In this document: piece by piece, positions 38,530 to 47,112 of the stretch | Layout of the letters: every line of letters begins with the position of its first letter | How positions within the stretch are numbered: position 1 is the first letter of the stretch | Assembly: GCA_937928635.1 (NCBI GenBank) | Contig: CALFWM010000005.1 | Span: forward strand, 62,001 to 126,000 | Reading direction: 5' to 3' | DNA from: an uncultured Sulfitobacter sp. | GTDB taxonomy: Bacteria; Pseudomonadota; Alphaproteobacteria; Rhodobacterales; Rhodobacteraceae | DNA: 64,000 nt | The notes under the pieces: model-generated | Databases searched by the model: none | Seen by the model: the letters and a program-made list of their open reading frames with translations, nothing else | Told to the model about the DNA's origin: nothing | Program-made: the position numbers and the translations under genes

Positions 38530-38976
38530 TCAGTGTTTGACACGGAACCACGTGTAGAGCCAAACCCCTGCCAGAACGACCAATGCGAACAGCGGGTTGA
38601 TGAACGCAAGGCTGATGTTGTCTGGGGTGTTGTCACGGATCAACGTTGAAACGGCATTGTCGGTCCGCAGAATAACGCCAATGACGGCAAAACAGCCCAG
38701 AAACAAAGTTGCACCACTGGCCTGTTTGATTGCTTCCTTTTTTTCAGGTGAAAGGTCTTTTGGTATAGCGCGATCTGTTATGCGCCAGAGTATCCCGATG
38801 AGATGCAGGATGAGCCAAGCGAGTGCAGAAAAGAACAGTAACGCCAAGCCAATGCGAAAATTCACCAGCATGATCGCGCCAATGAAAGCCAATTTTAGGA
38901 CAAGATCAATTTTGTACTTCGCAAAGAAACCTTTGATATTGGCCTCAACTTCATTTGGGTCATGGTCTTTTGCCAT
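38530..38976 (-). CDS. Membrane protein, hypothetical
   Basis: A 148-residue protein with four hydrophobic segments (LVLKLAFIGAIMLVNF, LALLFFSALAWLILHLIGIL, GATLFLGCFAVIGVIL, PLFALVVLAGVWLYTWF). A polar 18-residue N-terminus and a charged loop (PKDLSPEKKEAIKQA) are cytosolic in the likely topology. No family is recognised. It lies between irr and the LysR gene, 11 bases after the latter's stop on the same strand. Confidence 0.65.
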   Translation of the reverse strand: MAKDHDPNEVEANIKGFFAKYKIDLVLKLAFIGAIMLVNFRIGLALLFFSALAWLILHLIGILWRITDRAIPKDLSPEKKEAIKQASGATLFLGCFAVIGVILRTDNAVSTLIRDNTPDNISLAFINPLFALVVLAGVWLYTWFRVKH

Positions 38977-38987
38977 TGCACACCCCC

Positions 38988-39914
38988 TTACGGTTCATCT
39001 GTAACACATAGCCTTGCGCCATTTTGCGCAAAATGCGCATGGGTGGCTTCGACAAAATGCTGCACCAGCCGCCGGGGGCGCGATTTGTCATAGCCGATGG
39101 ACAGGGTCAGCGATGGCAGCGCATCCGCGACGGGCAGGCTGACCAGTTCAGCGCCGCAATAGCTGGTGCGCGTCAGGGGCTGCATGTTCAATATCGCGCA
39201 GCCGTGCCCCGCGCTCACAAGGCTGCGCACCATTTCCGTTGAATTGGCATAGGCGGCGATGAAAACATCCGTGGCGTGCGGGGCAAAAAGGTTTTGATAA
39301 TAGGCCGCCGCGACCGGGCGGCTCAGCACCACCAGCGGTTCGCGGGCAATCTGCGCCATGTGGACCTGCGCCAGTTGGCTTAGCGGATGGCCCACAGGCA
39401 CAAGGCAATAGGCGGGGGCCTCAATCAAGACATCAAAATCCACAGCGGGGCGCACGTCTTCGCTGACAAAAAGGATCACGTCATAGGTGCCATTGAGCAG
39501 CCCGTCCTGGGCATGATCATTGTTGCATTCCTCCAGATGCAGGGTCACATCTGCGTCTTTGGGCAGGCAACCAGCAAAGACCGGCGGCAGAAAGGCAGGC
39601 GCGATGGGGGCATAATATCCGATACGCAATGTGCCGCACAGCGCCTGTTTCAGGTCGGCCCCTTCGCTCAGCATGGCGCGGTAATCCTCCAGCAGGCGCT
39701 CAAACTTCTGCGCCACCTGCCGCCCGCTGGCATTGGCCGTAATGCCGCGCGAACGTTGCCGGGTGACCAGCGTCAGATCAAAGGCAGTTTCCACCTGATC
39801 AAGCGCTGTGGCCACGGCAGAGGCCGCAATGTTCAGCTCTGCCGCCGCTTTGGCGATGTTGCCGTGGCGCAATGCGGTGTTGAAATAGGTCATCGCCTTA
39901 AGGGAAATGGTCAT
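38988..39914 (-). CDS. LysR-family transcriptional regulator
   Basis: A 308-residue regulator with an N-terminal helix-turn-helix (YFNTALRHGNIAKAAAELNIAASAVATALDQVE) and an effector domain with LRIGYYAPIAPAFLPPVF. The residues replacing the usual S-x-x-S in the recognition helix are unusual (IAASAVATALDQVE) but the family is clear. ATG 39914 is preferred; a GTG lies three bases upstream. It is divergent from the sterol desaturase gene and probably regulates it. Confidence 0.88.
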   Translation of the reverse strand: MTISLKAMTYFNTALRHGNIAKAAAELNIAASAVATALDQVETAFDLTLVTRQRSRGITANASGRQVAQKFERLLEDYRAMLSEGADLKQALCGTLRIGYYAPIAPAFLPPVFAGCLPKDADVTLHLEECNNDHAQDGLLNGTYDVILFVSEDVRPAVDFDVLIEAPAYCLVPVGHPLSQLAQVHMAQIAREPLVVLSRPVAAAYYQNLFAPHATDVFIAAYANSTEMVRSLVSAGHGCAILNMQPLTRTSYCGAELVSLPVADALPSLTLSIGYDKSRPRRLVQHFVEATHAHFAQNGARLCVTDEP

Positions 39915-40016
39915 CACATGCTCGGATATTCAGTGTTTAATTGTCTTATAAATCTGTTTTCCATGTGTAGTGCCTTCTGTCAAACTCCGCACAGGCCTGA
40001 CTGAAAGGATGCCTGG

Positions 40017-40997
40017 ATGGATGACGCCCCGCTGAAAGGCTGGAACCATGTTCCCAATGTGCCGATAAAAGTGTCACCGTTTTTCACATGGCCCCTGCGC
40101 CCGCGCAATATGCTGGTTTGGGTCTGGCAGTCGTGGTTTTTGATCACGGAAAAACTGATCATTGTTGCACTTGCCTTCATCTCATTCTATTGGTTCCAGC
40201 CGCCTCTGGAGGAAACCAGGACGCTGGCGGTGGGCTGGATTGCGGAGATGTTTGTGCGCAATCTGGTGTTGATGTCAGCGGTTGCGGGCGGCCTGCACCT
40301 TTATTTCTATACGTTCACCAAACAGGGGCAGCGGCTGAAATATGACCCGCGCCCGCTGATGAAAAACGGTCGGCAATTCACTCTTGGCGGGCAAATTCGC
40401 GATAATATGTTCTGGACCCTGGCCAGCGGGGTTACGATCTGGACCGCCTACGAAGTGCTGATGTTCTGGGCGATGGCCAATGGCCATGCGCCGATGCTGA
40501 CCTTTGCCGCACACCCGATCTGGTTTATCGCACTGTTCTTGCTGATCCCGGTCTGGGAAAGCTTTTATTTCTATTGGATTCACAGGTTCTTGCACCTGCC
40601 GTTTCTCTACAAACACGTGCACGCGCTGCATCACCGCAACATCAATGTCGGCCCCTGGTCGGGCCTGTCGATGCATCCGGTAGAGCATATAATTTACCTC
40701 GGCACGGTGTTGATCCATTGGGTTGTTGCCGCACATCCGGTGCATATTCTGTTCCATCTGCAATATTACACGCTGAGCGCTGCCACCACCCACACCGGGT
40801 TTGAGGGGCTGGTTGTCAAAGACAAGAACCGGCTCGCGCTGGGCACGTTTCACCACCAGATGCATCACCGCTATTTTGAATGTAACTATGGCTCGCTGGA
40901 GATCCCCTGGGACAAGCTGTTTGGGTCATTTCATGACGGCACTGAGGGTGCAAATGAGCGCATGAAGGAGCGGCGCAAGCGGATTATGGGGAGCTAG
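40017..40997 (+). CDS. Sterol desaturase/fatty-acid hydroxylase family membrane protein
   Basis: A 326-residue integral membrane protein with the His-box pattern of diiron hydroxylases: HRFLHLPFLYKHVHALHHRN, HPVEH and HQMHHRYFECNYG. About four to five membrane helices flank these boxes. Members hydroxylate or desaturate sterols, hopanoids, carotenoids or fatty acids; the substrate is not known here. It is divergent from the LysR gene, and its stop codon is the first base of a perfect palindrome. Confidence 0.88.
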   Translation: MDDAPLKGWNHVPNVPIKVSPFFTWPLRPRNMLVWVWQSWFLITEKLIIVALAFISFYWFQPPLEETRTLAVGWIAEMFVRNLVLMSAVAGGLHLYFYTFTKQGQRLKYDPRPLMKNGRQFTLGGQIRDNMFWTLASGVTIWTAYEVLMFWAMANGHAPMLTFAAHPIWFIALFLLIPVWESFYFYWIHRFLHLPFLYKHVHALHHRNINVGPWSGLSMHPVEHIIYLGTVLIHWVVAAHPVHILFHLQYYTLSAATTHTGFEGLVVKDKNRLALGTFHHQMHHRYFECNYGSLEIPWDKLFGSFHDGTEGANERMKERRKRIMGS

Positions 40998-41035
40998 CAA
41001 CTGTATGTCTCAGACGGTCTGAGACATACAGTTGC
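40997..41035. repeat. Perfect 39-bp palindrome
   Basis: Arms 40997-41015 and 41017-41035 are perfect reverse complements around a single central base. It lies exactly at the end of the desaturase gene and before the convergent glycosyltransferase-like gene. There is no T-run on either side, so it is not a standard intrinsic terminator, though it may stop transcription from both sides or be a binding or insertion footprint. Confidence 0.8.
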
Positions 41036-41057
41036 CAGGGTTTCTGGGCCGCTGACC

Positions 41058-41927
41058 TCAGAACCACTGCCCCGGTTCCATCAGCCCCAGATCCAGTAAT
41101 TGGCGGGAATGCCATTCAAACGGGGCAGAGTTGTGCCATTTGAATGTTTCAATATCAAACCGGCTGCCGGGGTTGGTTTTGAGCGCTTTCGCGGTGCGAA
41201 ACGAACAAATGGCCGCTGTGATGTTATGATGCCAGGGGCAGGCGTAGGTGTTGTATTCTTCGTCGTTAAACGTGTGATCCTCGCGCAGAACCAGCCCCTT
41301 TTTCGCCCGAAACAGTGAGATGCGGTCAATTTTGCGCCGCGCAGCGGGTACGTGTTCTTCATAGCGCCAGCGCAATCCGCCAAAGAAATCCAACTGCCGT
41401 TCTTTGGGGTAGCCATGGTTGCCCTCGTCCTTGCGGGCCAATGCATAATAGCCCGAACGGTCCAGATGGGCGTCTTCGAGGGAAACAGCATCCGGGTGCG
41501 CCTCCAGATCATCGGCGTATAGGTCAATCACATAGGCCAGCATGGCGTCGCGGCGTTCTTCGGTATGAAAATCAAGGACTTCTTTGATGGTGCGGGTCTC
41601 GCAAAACGGATGAAACAGATATTCCGCGTTAAAGCAGTAGTAGAGCCATTGCCCCGTTGTGGCCTCAATCAATCGGTTGATCGCCGTCTCCATCGCGTGA
41701 TCGACAGACATGTTGTAATTTACGCGCAGCACGGTTTCCTGCAAATCGCGGGCCAGCTCAAAACTTTCCGGCATCAGGGCGATGATGGATTCAAAACCCG
41801 CCTGCAGGTGGTGGCGCAGGGTGGTGTCGACCTCAACCTCGTCCTCTACCAAGATGATGGCAAGCGGCCCTTTGGCCAGCGCGCTGGCACCGTCCCGCAG
41901 CAAATGATCGAGATTTGTGAACTGCAT
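41058..41927 (-). CDS. Glycosyltransferase family 2-like protein
   Basis: A 289-residue cytosolic protein starting at ATG 41927. It has features of the roseobacter glycosyltransferase-2-like family: GPLAIILVEDEVEVDTTLRHHL at the start, YCFNAEYLFHPFCETRT, FHTEERRDAMLAYVIDLYADD and a conserved end LLDLGLMEPGQWF. A classic DxD motif is not obvious; YADD/EAHPD is a weak candidate. It is divergent from miaB. The acceptor is unknown. Confidence 0.68.
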   Translation of the reverse strand: MQFTNLDHLLRDGASALAKGPLAIILVEDEVEVDTTLRHHLQAGFESIIALMPESFELARDLQETVLRVNYNMSVDHAMETAINRLIEATTGQWLYYCFNAEYLFHPFCETRTIKEVLDFHTEERRDAMLAYVIDLYADDLEAHPDAVSLEDAHLDRSGYYALARKDEGNHGYPKERQLDFFGGLRWRYEEHVPAARRKIDRISLFRAKKGLVLREDHTFNDEEYNTYACPWHHNITAAICSFRTAKALKTNPGSRFDIETFKWHNSAPFEWHSRQLLDLGLMEPGQWF

Positions 41928-42035
41928 GATCCCTCGTGGATACGTTTTGCCACAGAATCTGTTAATTCGGCGTGCATTGCAAGCTGCGCGGCGCACTGCT
42001 AGGGGAACGGTTCTCATAACCTTTGGAATTTGATC

Positions 42036-43340
42036 ATGACCGCCCCCAAAAAGCTGTTCATCAAGACCTATGGCTGCCAAATGAATGTCTACGACAGTGA
42101 GCGTATGGCAGAGGCGCTCGGCGGGCAGGGGTATGAGCAGACGCAGGTGCTCGAAGAGGCAGACATGATCCTGCTCAACACCTGCCACATCCGTGAAAAA
42201 GCAGCGGAGAAAGTCTATTCAGAATTGGGGCGCCTAAAGCCTCTGCGGGATGCCAAACCTGATCTGAAATTTGGCGTCGCGGGTTGTGTGGCACAGGCCG
42301 AGGGCGAAGAAATTATGCGCCGCCAGCCTGCTGTTGATCTGGTGGTGGGGCCGCAATCCTATCATCGGCTGCCCGAAATGGCCGCGAAGGTCGAAATGGG
42401 CGAAGCCGTGCTCGACACGGATTTCCCTGCGGAAGACAAATTTGAGCATCTGGAGCGTCGTCCCAAAGCGCGCCGCGCGCCTGCGGCGTTTTTGACGGTG
42501 CAAGAAGGCTGCGACAAGTTTTGCGCCTTTTGTGTGGTGCCCTACACGCGTGGGGCCGAGGTGTCCCGACCCGCCACACGCGTGCTGGAAGAAGCCCGTG
42601 ATCTGGTGGAGCGCGGCGTGCGCGAAGTCACCCTGTTGGGTCAAAACGTCAATGCCTACCACGGCGGGATGACCCTTGCCGGGTTGATCCGCGAATTGGC
42701 AAAGGTCGATGGGCTGGAGCGTATCCGCTACACCACCAGCCACCCCAACGACATGGATGATGATCTGATCAATGCCCATGGCGAAGTTGATAAACTGATG
42801 CCCTACCTGCATCTGCCCGTGCAATCCGGCTCCAACCACATCCTGAAACGGATGAACCGCAGCCACACCGCCGAAAGCTACCTGAAACTGATTGAACGTA
42901 TCCGTGCGGTGCGTCCTGACATCCTGATGTCCGGCGATTTCATCGTCGGTTTCCCCGAAGAGACGGAAGCCGATTTTGAGGCCACAATGGAGCTGGTCCG
43001 GCAGGTGCGCTATGGCTATGCCTATTCGTTCAAATATTCTGCCCGCCCCGGCACTCCAGCGGCGGAGCGCAAGGAGGTGCCCGCGGATGTGGCGGATGAA
43101 CGCCTGCAACGCCTCCAGGCCCTGATCACCCAGCACCAGCGCGAGATTCAAGACAATATGGTTGGCCGCGAATTGTCCGTTCTGGTGGAAAAGGCCGGGC
43201 GCAAACCGGGGCAGATGCTGGGCAAATCCGAATACCTGCATGCGGTTCACATTGAGGACGCCCAAGCCCGGATTGGTGAAATCGCCCGCGTCAGAATCGT
43301 CAAAGGCATGACAAATTCTTTGACCGCGCGTCACCTTTAG
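42036..43340 (+). CDS. miaB: tRNA-2-methylthio-N6-dimethylallyladenosine synthase
   Basis: A 434-residue radical-SAM methylthiotransferase. The N-terminal UPF0004 domain begins [12 protein letters not shown]; the radical SAM cluster is CDKFCAFC; and a TRAM domain (~residues 370-430) ends the protein. It adds the methylthio group to i6A37 in tRNAs reading UNN codons. ATG 42036 is preferred over a TTG two codons upstream. Confidence 0.94.
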   Translation: MTAPKKLFIKTYGCQMNVYDSERMAEALGGQGYEQTQVLEEADMILLNTCHIREKAAEKVYSELGRLKPLRDAKPDLKFGVAGCVAQAEGEEIMRRQPAVDLVVGPQSYHRLPEMAAKVEMGEAVLDTDFPAEDKFEHLERRPKARRAPAAFLTVQEGCDKFCAFCVVPYTRGAEVSRPATRVLEEARDLVERGVREVTLLGQNVNAYHGGMTLAGLIRELAKVDGLERIRYTTSHPNDMDDDLINAHGEVDKLMPYLHLPVQSGSNHILKRMNRSHTAESYLKLIERIRAVRPDILMSGDFIVGFPEETEADFEATMELVRQVRYGYAYSFKYSARPGTPAAERKEVPADVADERLQRLQALITQHQREIQDNMVGRELSVLVEKAGRKPGQMLGKSEYLHAVHIEDAQARIGEIARVRIVKGMTNSLTARHL

Positions 43341-43549
43341 ATTGTGTATCGGCCATTTGGCCCGGTTCATGTCCACCCGCAAAACGGGAAAACTGGCCAT
43401 ATCTAGTGTGTCGCGCGTGAAAACCAACCAGATTGGTGATTATCCGCCTTCACACCTGTGCAAATTTTCCATACCCTGACGTCATAATCAGGATGCGCGC
43501 AAACCCCGGGACAGGGGCCGCAAACCTTTGGGGGAATAACAAGAGGAAA

Positions 43550-44131
43550 ATGACGGTGGTACATAGAATTTCCAAGGCTGTGCGGTCTTTGGCGGGGGGC
43601 GCCTTGGTGGTGGCTCTGGCATTTGCGGCTCCGGTGGCCGAGGCGCAGACCAAATCGCAAAAGGGACGTGACAAGGGCATTTACACGCCGACAATCTGGG
43701 TTGACCCGGATGGGTGTGAACATTGGGTGATGGACGACGGTGCGGAGGGCTTCATGACGCCCCACACCAACCGTCAGGGCATTCCGGTCTGCCGCCGGGG
43801 TAATGTCTGCGGGATGATGCAGTCAGACCAGTTCTTTGCAACAGACAGCGCGCATATCGGCCCTCATGGCCGGGCCCGGTTGGCCAAGTTCTTTAAGGAA
43901 ACCGGTGCTGTGTCCTATATCATCACGGGCCACACCGACAGCCGCGCTTCTGACGCCTATAACCTGCGCCTGAGTTTTCGGCGCGCAACCTCTGTGGCAA
44001 AGGTTGCCGCGGCCAATGGCGCAAAGATCGCGGATGTGCGCGGCTATGGCGAACGCCTGCCAGTTGCGACCAACAAGACGGCGCGCGGCAAAGCCAAGAA
44101 CCGTCGCGTTGAAATTATCTGCATTCGCTAA
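43550..44131 (+). CDS. Exported OmpA-like peptidoglycan-binding protein
   Basis: A 193-residue protein. ATG 43550 has an AGAGGAA site and a signal peptide ending VAEA. Residues ~42-80 carry the module IWVDPDGCEHWVMDDGAEGFM; residues ~95-193 form an OmpA-type domain (FFATDSAHIGPHGRARL, ITGHTDSRASDAYNLRLSFRRA, RGYGERLPV, NRRVEIICIR) that binds peptidoglycan. It probably anchors in the periplasm. The same IWVDP module recurs in the lipoprotein gene 12 bases downstream. Confidence 0.86.
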   Translation: MTVVHRISKAVRSLAGGALVVALAFAAPVAEAQTKSQKGRDKGIYTPTIWVDPDGCEHWVMDDGAEGFMTPHTNRQGIPVCRRGNVCGMMQSDQFFATDSAHIGPHGRARLAKFFKETGAVSYIITGHTDSRASDAYNLRLSFRRATSVAKVAAANGAKIADVRGYGERLPVATNKTARGKAKNRRVEIICIR

Positions 44132-44143
44132 AGGAACACAGAC

Positions 44144-44467
44144 ATGATGAAGACCAAAATTCTGATCACCCTGGCCTGTGTTGCTGGGCTGGCTGCCTGT
44201 TCTGATCACGAGGCATCGCTGCTGCGCGGTTTCTCTTCGGACAAAACCATTGACCGTGGGTTTGACCAGAAGCACCTCAGCCAGCTGCAGGCAGGCATCT
44301 GGGTGGATCCCAACGGCTGTGACCACTGGATCATTGACGATGGCGTGGAGGGCTATCTTTCGGCGCGTCTGGATAAATTTGGCAAGCCGGTCTGCTCTGG
44401 TGTGGCACCCCCCACACAGACGGTTGGCGATTTCAAAGGTGGCTCGCGGGTCCGTGATCCAAACTAA
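44144..44467 (+). CDS. Lipoprotein with IWVDPxGC module
   Basis: A 107-residue protein with a lipoprotein signal (ITLACVAGLAAC, lipobox L-A-A-C). The mature part contains IWVDPNGCDHWIIDDGVEGYL, almost the same as the module in the preceding OmpA-like gene, with a paired Cys (GCDHW and KPVC). The two are likely to act together at the outer membrane or peptidoglycan. It is followed by an intrinsic terminator. Confidence 0.78.
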   Translation: MMKTKILITLACVAGLAACSDHEASLLRGFSSDKTIDRGFDQKHLSQLQAGIWVDPNGCDHWIIDDGVEGYLSARLDKFGKPVCSGVAPPTQTVGDFKGGSRVRDPN

Positions 44468-44494
44468 GGTTTGACCGATCAGTGCAACTCGAAT

Positions 44495-44526
44495 GGCCGG
44501 TGCGCTCAAACGCCCCGGCCTTTTTT
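44495..44526 (+). terminator. Intrinsic terminator after the lipoprotein gene
   Basis: A GC-rich stem (44495-44500 with 44515-44520, extended by inner GCG/CGC pairs) is followed by six T residues (44521-44526), 28 bases after the lipoprotein stop. It closes the OmpA/lipoprotein unit. Confidence 0.8.
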
Positions 44527-44594
44527 GCGCCTTGCCTCTATATTAATGCGCCAATGCGCCTTATGTGACCTCCTGACCCTGAAAGGAAGCCAAC

Positions 44595-45605
44595 TTGAGT
44601 CCCACAGACGCCACAACAACACCCGCTGATGCGGCTCGGACTGTACTGGAATTTCCGGACAACCGACTGCTGATTGACCTGTGCGGGGCGTATGACGCGC
44701 ATCTTGCGGCCATTGAAAAGGTGCTTGAGGTGCAGATTGTGCGCCGGGGCAACCAATTGGCGATCATGGGCGAGGCGGAGGGCGCAATGCAGGCGGAGCA
44801 GGCGCTCAACACGCTTTATGCGCGCCTGGAGGGCGGGCGTTCGGTGGAACAGGCGGATGTGGACAGTCTGCTGCGCATGGGCAATTCTGAGGTGGACACT
44901 GGCGTGCAAGACGGCGATCAGATTGAAATGCCGATTGGTCAGGCCGTCGAAATCCAGACACGCAAGAAACGCGTTGAGCCGCGAACAGAGGCGCAAAAGG
45001 CTTATGTGCAATCGCTGTTTGACAACGAGCTTGCCTTTGGTATCGGCCCGGCGGGCACCGGCAAGACCTATCTGGCCGTGGCGGTTGGTGTGTCGATGTT
45101 CATTGGCGGCCATGTGGACCGGATCATCCTCAGCCGCCCGGCGGTCGAGGCGGGTGAAAAACTGGGCTATCTGCCGGGCGACATGAAAGACAAGGTCGAT
45201 CCCTATATGCAGCCGCTCTATGACGCGCTGAATGACTTTCTGCCGGGCAAACAGCTGGCCAAACTGCTGGAAGAAAAACGCATCGAAATCGCGCCTTTGG
45301 CGTTTATGCGGGGCCGTACGCTGGCCAACGCCTATGTGGTGCTGGATGAGGCGCAGAATGCAACCACCATGCAGATGAAAATGTTCCTGACCCGTCTGGG
45401 CGAGGGATCCCGCATGGTGATCACCGGGGACCGCACCCAGATCGACCTGCCGCGCGGCGTGCCCTCCGGCCTGGCGGATGCGGAACGCCTGCTCAACCGC
45501 ATCCCCAAGATCAGTTTCAACTATTTCACGTCCAAAGACGTGGTGCGTCACCCGCTTGTGGCTGCAATTATTGAGGCCTACGAGGCGGATACCAGACAAT
45601 CGTGA
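44595..45605 (+). CDS. PhoH family ATPase
   Basis: A 336-residue PhoH-like protein. TTG 44595 is supported by AAAGGAAG six bases upstream. An N-terminal region (~1-115) precedes the P-loop ATPase with GPAGTGKTYLAVAV (Walker A), ILSRPAVEAGEKLGYLPGD and VVLDEAQNATTMQM (Walker B). PhoH/YbeZ proteins are thought to act in RNA metabolism, and the next gene is ybeY, a conserved pair. Confidence 0.9.
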   Translation: MSPTDATTTPADAARTVLEFPDNRLLIDLCGAYDAHLAAIEKVLEVQIVRRGNQLAIMGEAEGAMQAEQALNTLYARLEGGRSVEQADVDSLLRMGNSEVDTGVQDGDQIEMPIGQAVEIQTRKKRVEPRTEAQKAYVQSLFDNELAFGIGPAGTGKTYLAVAVGVSMFIGGHVDRIILSRPAVEAGEKLGYLPGDMKDKVDPYMQPLYDALNDFLPGKQLAKLLEEKRIEIAPLAFMRGRTLANAYVVLDEAQNATTMQMKMFLTRLGEGSRMVITGDRTQIDLPRGVPSGLADAERLLNRIPKISFNYFTSKDVVRHPLVAAIIEAYEADTRQS

Positions 45606-45676
45606 TCGCGCTGTGTTCTCCTCTTTCTGGCCATAACATTCCCGGAGGTGTGGAGGCTGGCCTCCACGCAGGCTAG

Positions 45677-46177
45677 ATGCAGGCGCTGGACATTGATATG
45701 GAAGACCTGCGCTGGCAGGCACTCGACCTGCCGGCACTGGCCGTGACCGCAACAAATGCCACCCTTGCCCATCTCAATATTGACGCCACTCTCTGCGAAC
45801 TCTCGGTCCTTGGCACGGATGATACGCGGATTGCCAGGCTCAATACTGACTTTCGCGGCAAACCCACCGCCACCAATGTGTTGAGCTGGCCTGCCGAGGA
45901 GCGCGCGCCCGCGCAGCGAGGAGGCACGTCGCTGCCACCACATCCCGGCCCTGACGGGGTGATTGCCTTGGGGGATATCGCGCTCAGCTATGACACCTGC
46001 TGCGCGGAGGCCCAGCACGCGGGCACCCCAATCCCTGCCCACGTCAGCCATTTGATTGTGCACGGGGTCTTGCACCTGTTGGGATATGACCACATTTCCA
46101 AACCCGATGGCGACCTTATGGAAGCAATTGAGGTCGAAATACTTGCTAAGCTGGGCTACGATGACCCATATTCATAG
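45677..46177 (+). CDS. ybeY: Endoribonuclease YbeY (rRNA maturation factor)
   Basis: A 166-residue protein with the zinc motif HGVLHLLGYDH near residue 135 and the substrate-binding region NTDFRGKPTATNVLSWP. YbeY takes part in 16S rRNA 3' end processing and 70S quality control. It lies in the conserved order phoH-ybeY-corC-lnt. Confidence 0.93.
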   Translation: MQALDIDMEDLRWQALDLPALAVTATNATLAHLNIDATLCELSVLGTDDTRIARLNTDFRGKPTATNVLSWPAEERAPAQRGGTSLPPHPGPDGVIALGDIALSYDTCCAEAQHAGTPIPAHVSHLIVHGVLHLLGYDHISKPDGDLMEAIEVEILAKLGYDDPYS

Positions 46178-46218
46178 ATAGCGGCCCTTGGGGTCGCCTG
46201 AACACAAAGACAGGATTG

Positions 46219-47112
46219 ATGGGCGAACAGACCGGTTCCTCTAGCGCAGTGCGCGGCGCACACCCCGAGGACGACGAAAATCAAAACGATGAAACCTCCC
46301 GTTCATCCGGCTTTTTCAGCCGTGTGATTGGCGCGCTCAGCCCGTCTGACGCGGATACAGAAACCCTGGCTGAAATGGCGCAACAGGCCCAGCCTGCAAC
46401 CCATGGCATGATCAACCTGCGCCGCATGCGCGTGGATGATGTGGCCATTCCAAAGGCCGATATTGTCGCTGTCCCCCTCAGCAGTTCGATGGACGAACTG
46501 GTGGCCGTCTTTAAGGAAAGCGGCCTGACGCGCCTGCCGGTCTATGATGGCACGCTTGATACGCCGGTGGGGTTTGCCCACCTCAAAGACCTTGCACTCA
46601 ATCATGGCTTTAACGGCGCGCCAAAGAATTTTGACATGCAGGATCTGCTGCGCCCGCTGCTGTTTGTGCCCCCCAGCATGACCATTGGCGTCTTGCTCAC
46701 CAAAATGCAGGCCGAACGCCGTCACATGGCGCTGGTGATTGACGAATATGGCGGTGTGGACGGGCTGGCGACCATCGAGGATCTGATCGAACAGGTCATC
46801 GGAGAGATCGAGGACGAACATGACCAGGACGAAGGACAGTTCTGGACCGTTGAAAAGCCCGGCACCTACCTTGCCCTTGCCAAAACCCCGCTGGACGATT
46901 TTGAGGCCGAGATCGGCCTGTCACTGACCGATCATGATGAGGTGGACGAGGAAGAAATCGACACGTTGGGTGGGCTGGTCTCCATGCTTTCCGGGCGTGT
47001 GCCTGCGCGGGGCGAGGTCGTGTGCCATCCCGGCGGCACTGAGTTTGAGATTGTCGATGCCGATCCGCGCCGCATCAAACGGCTGCGGGTCTGCATGACT
47101 CAAAGCGGGTGA
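46219..47112 (+). CDS. CorC/HlyC-type CBS-domain protein
   Basis: A 297-residue protein with two CBS domains (~residues 70-200: MRVDDVAIPKADIVAVP, GLTRLPVYDGT, HMALVIDEYGGVDGLATIEDLIEQVIGEIEDEHD) and a C-terminal CorC_HlyC transporter-associated domain. It probably takes part in Mg2+/Co2+ efflux or membrane transport regulation. The position between ybeY and lnt is the usual one. ATG 46219 is preferred to the TTG immediately before it. Confidence 0.9.
   Translation: MGEQTGSSSAVRGAHPEDDENQNDETSRSSGFFSRVIGALSPSDADTETLAEMAQQAQPATHGMINLRRMRVDDVAIPKADIVAVPLSSSMDELVAVFKESGLTRLPVYDGTLDTPVGFAHLKDLALNHGFNGAPKNFDMQDLLRPLLFVPPSMTIGVLLTKMQAERRHMALVIDEYGGVDGLATIEDLIEQVIGEIEDEHDQDEGQFWTVEKPGTYLALAKTPLDDFEAEIGLSLTDHDEVDEEEIDTLGGLVSMLSGRVPARGEVVCHPGGTEFEIVDADPRRIKRLRVCMTQSG

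Noticed and set aside
40997..41035. Intrinsic terminator
   Set aside because: The hairpin is perfect but no T-run follows on either strand; called a palindrome instead.
42234..43427. A 397-codon minus-strand open frame opposite miaB
   Set aside because: Shadow of miaB, with composition unlike a real protein and no recognisable motif.
44538..45755. A 405-codon minus-strand open frame opposite phoH
   Set aside because: phoH has clear Walker motifs and conserved neighbours; the opposite frame has none.
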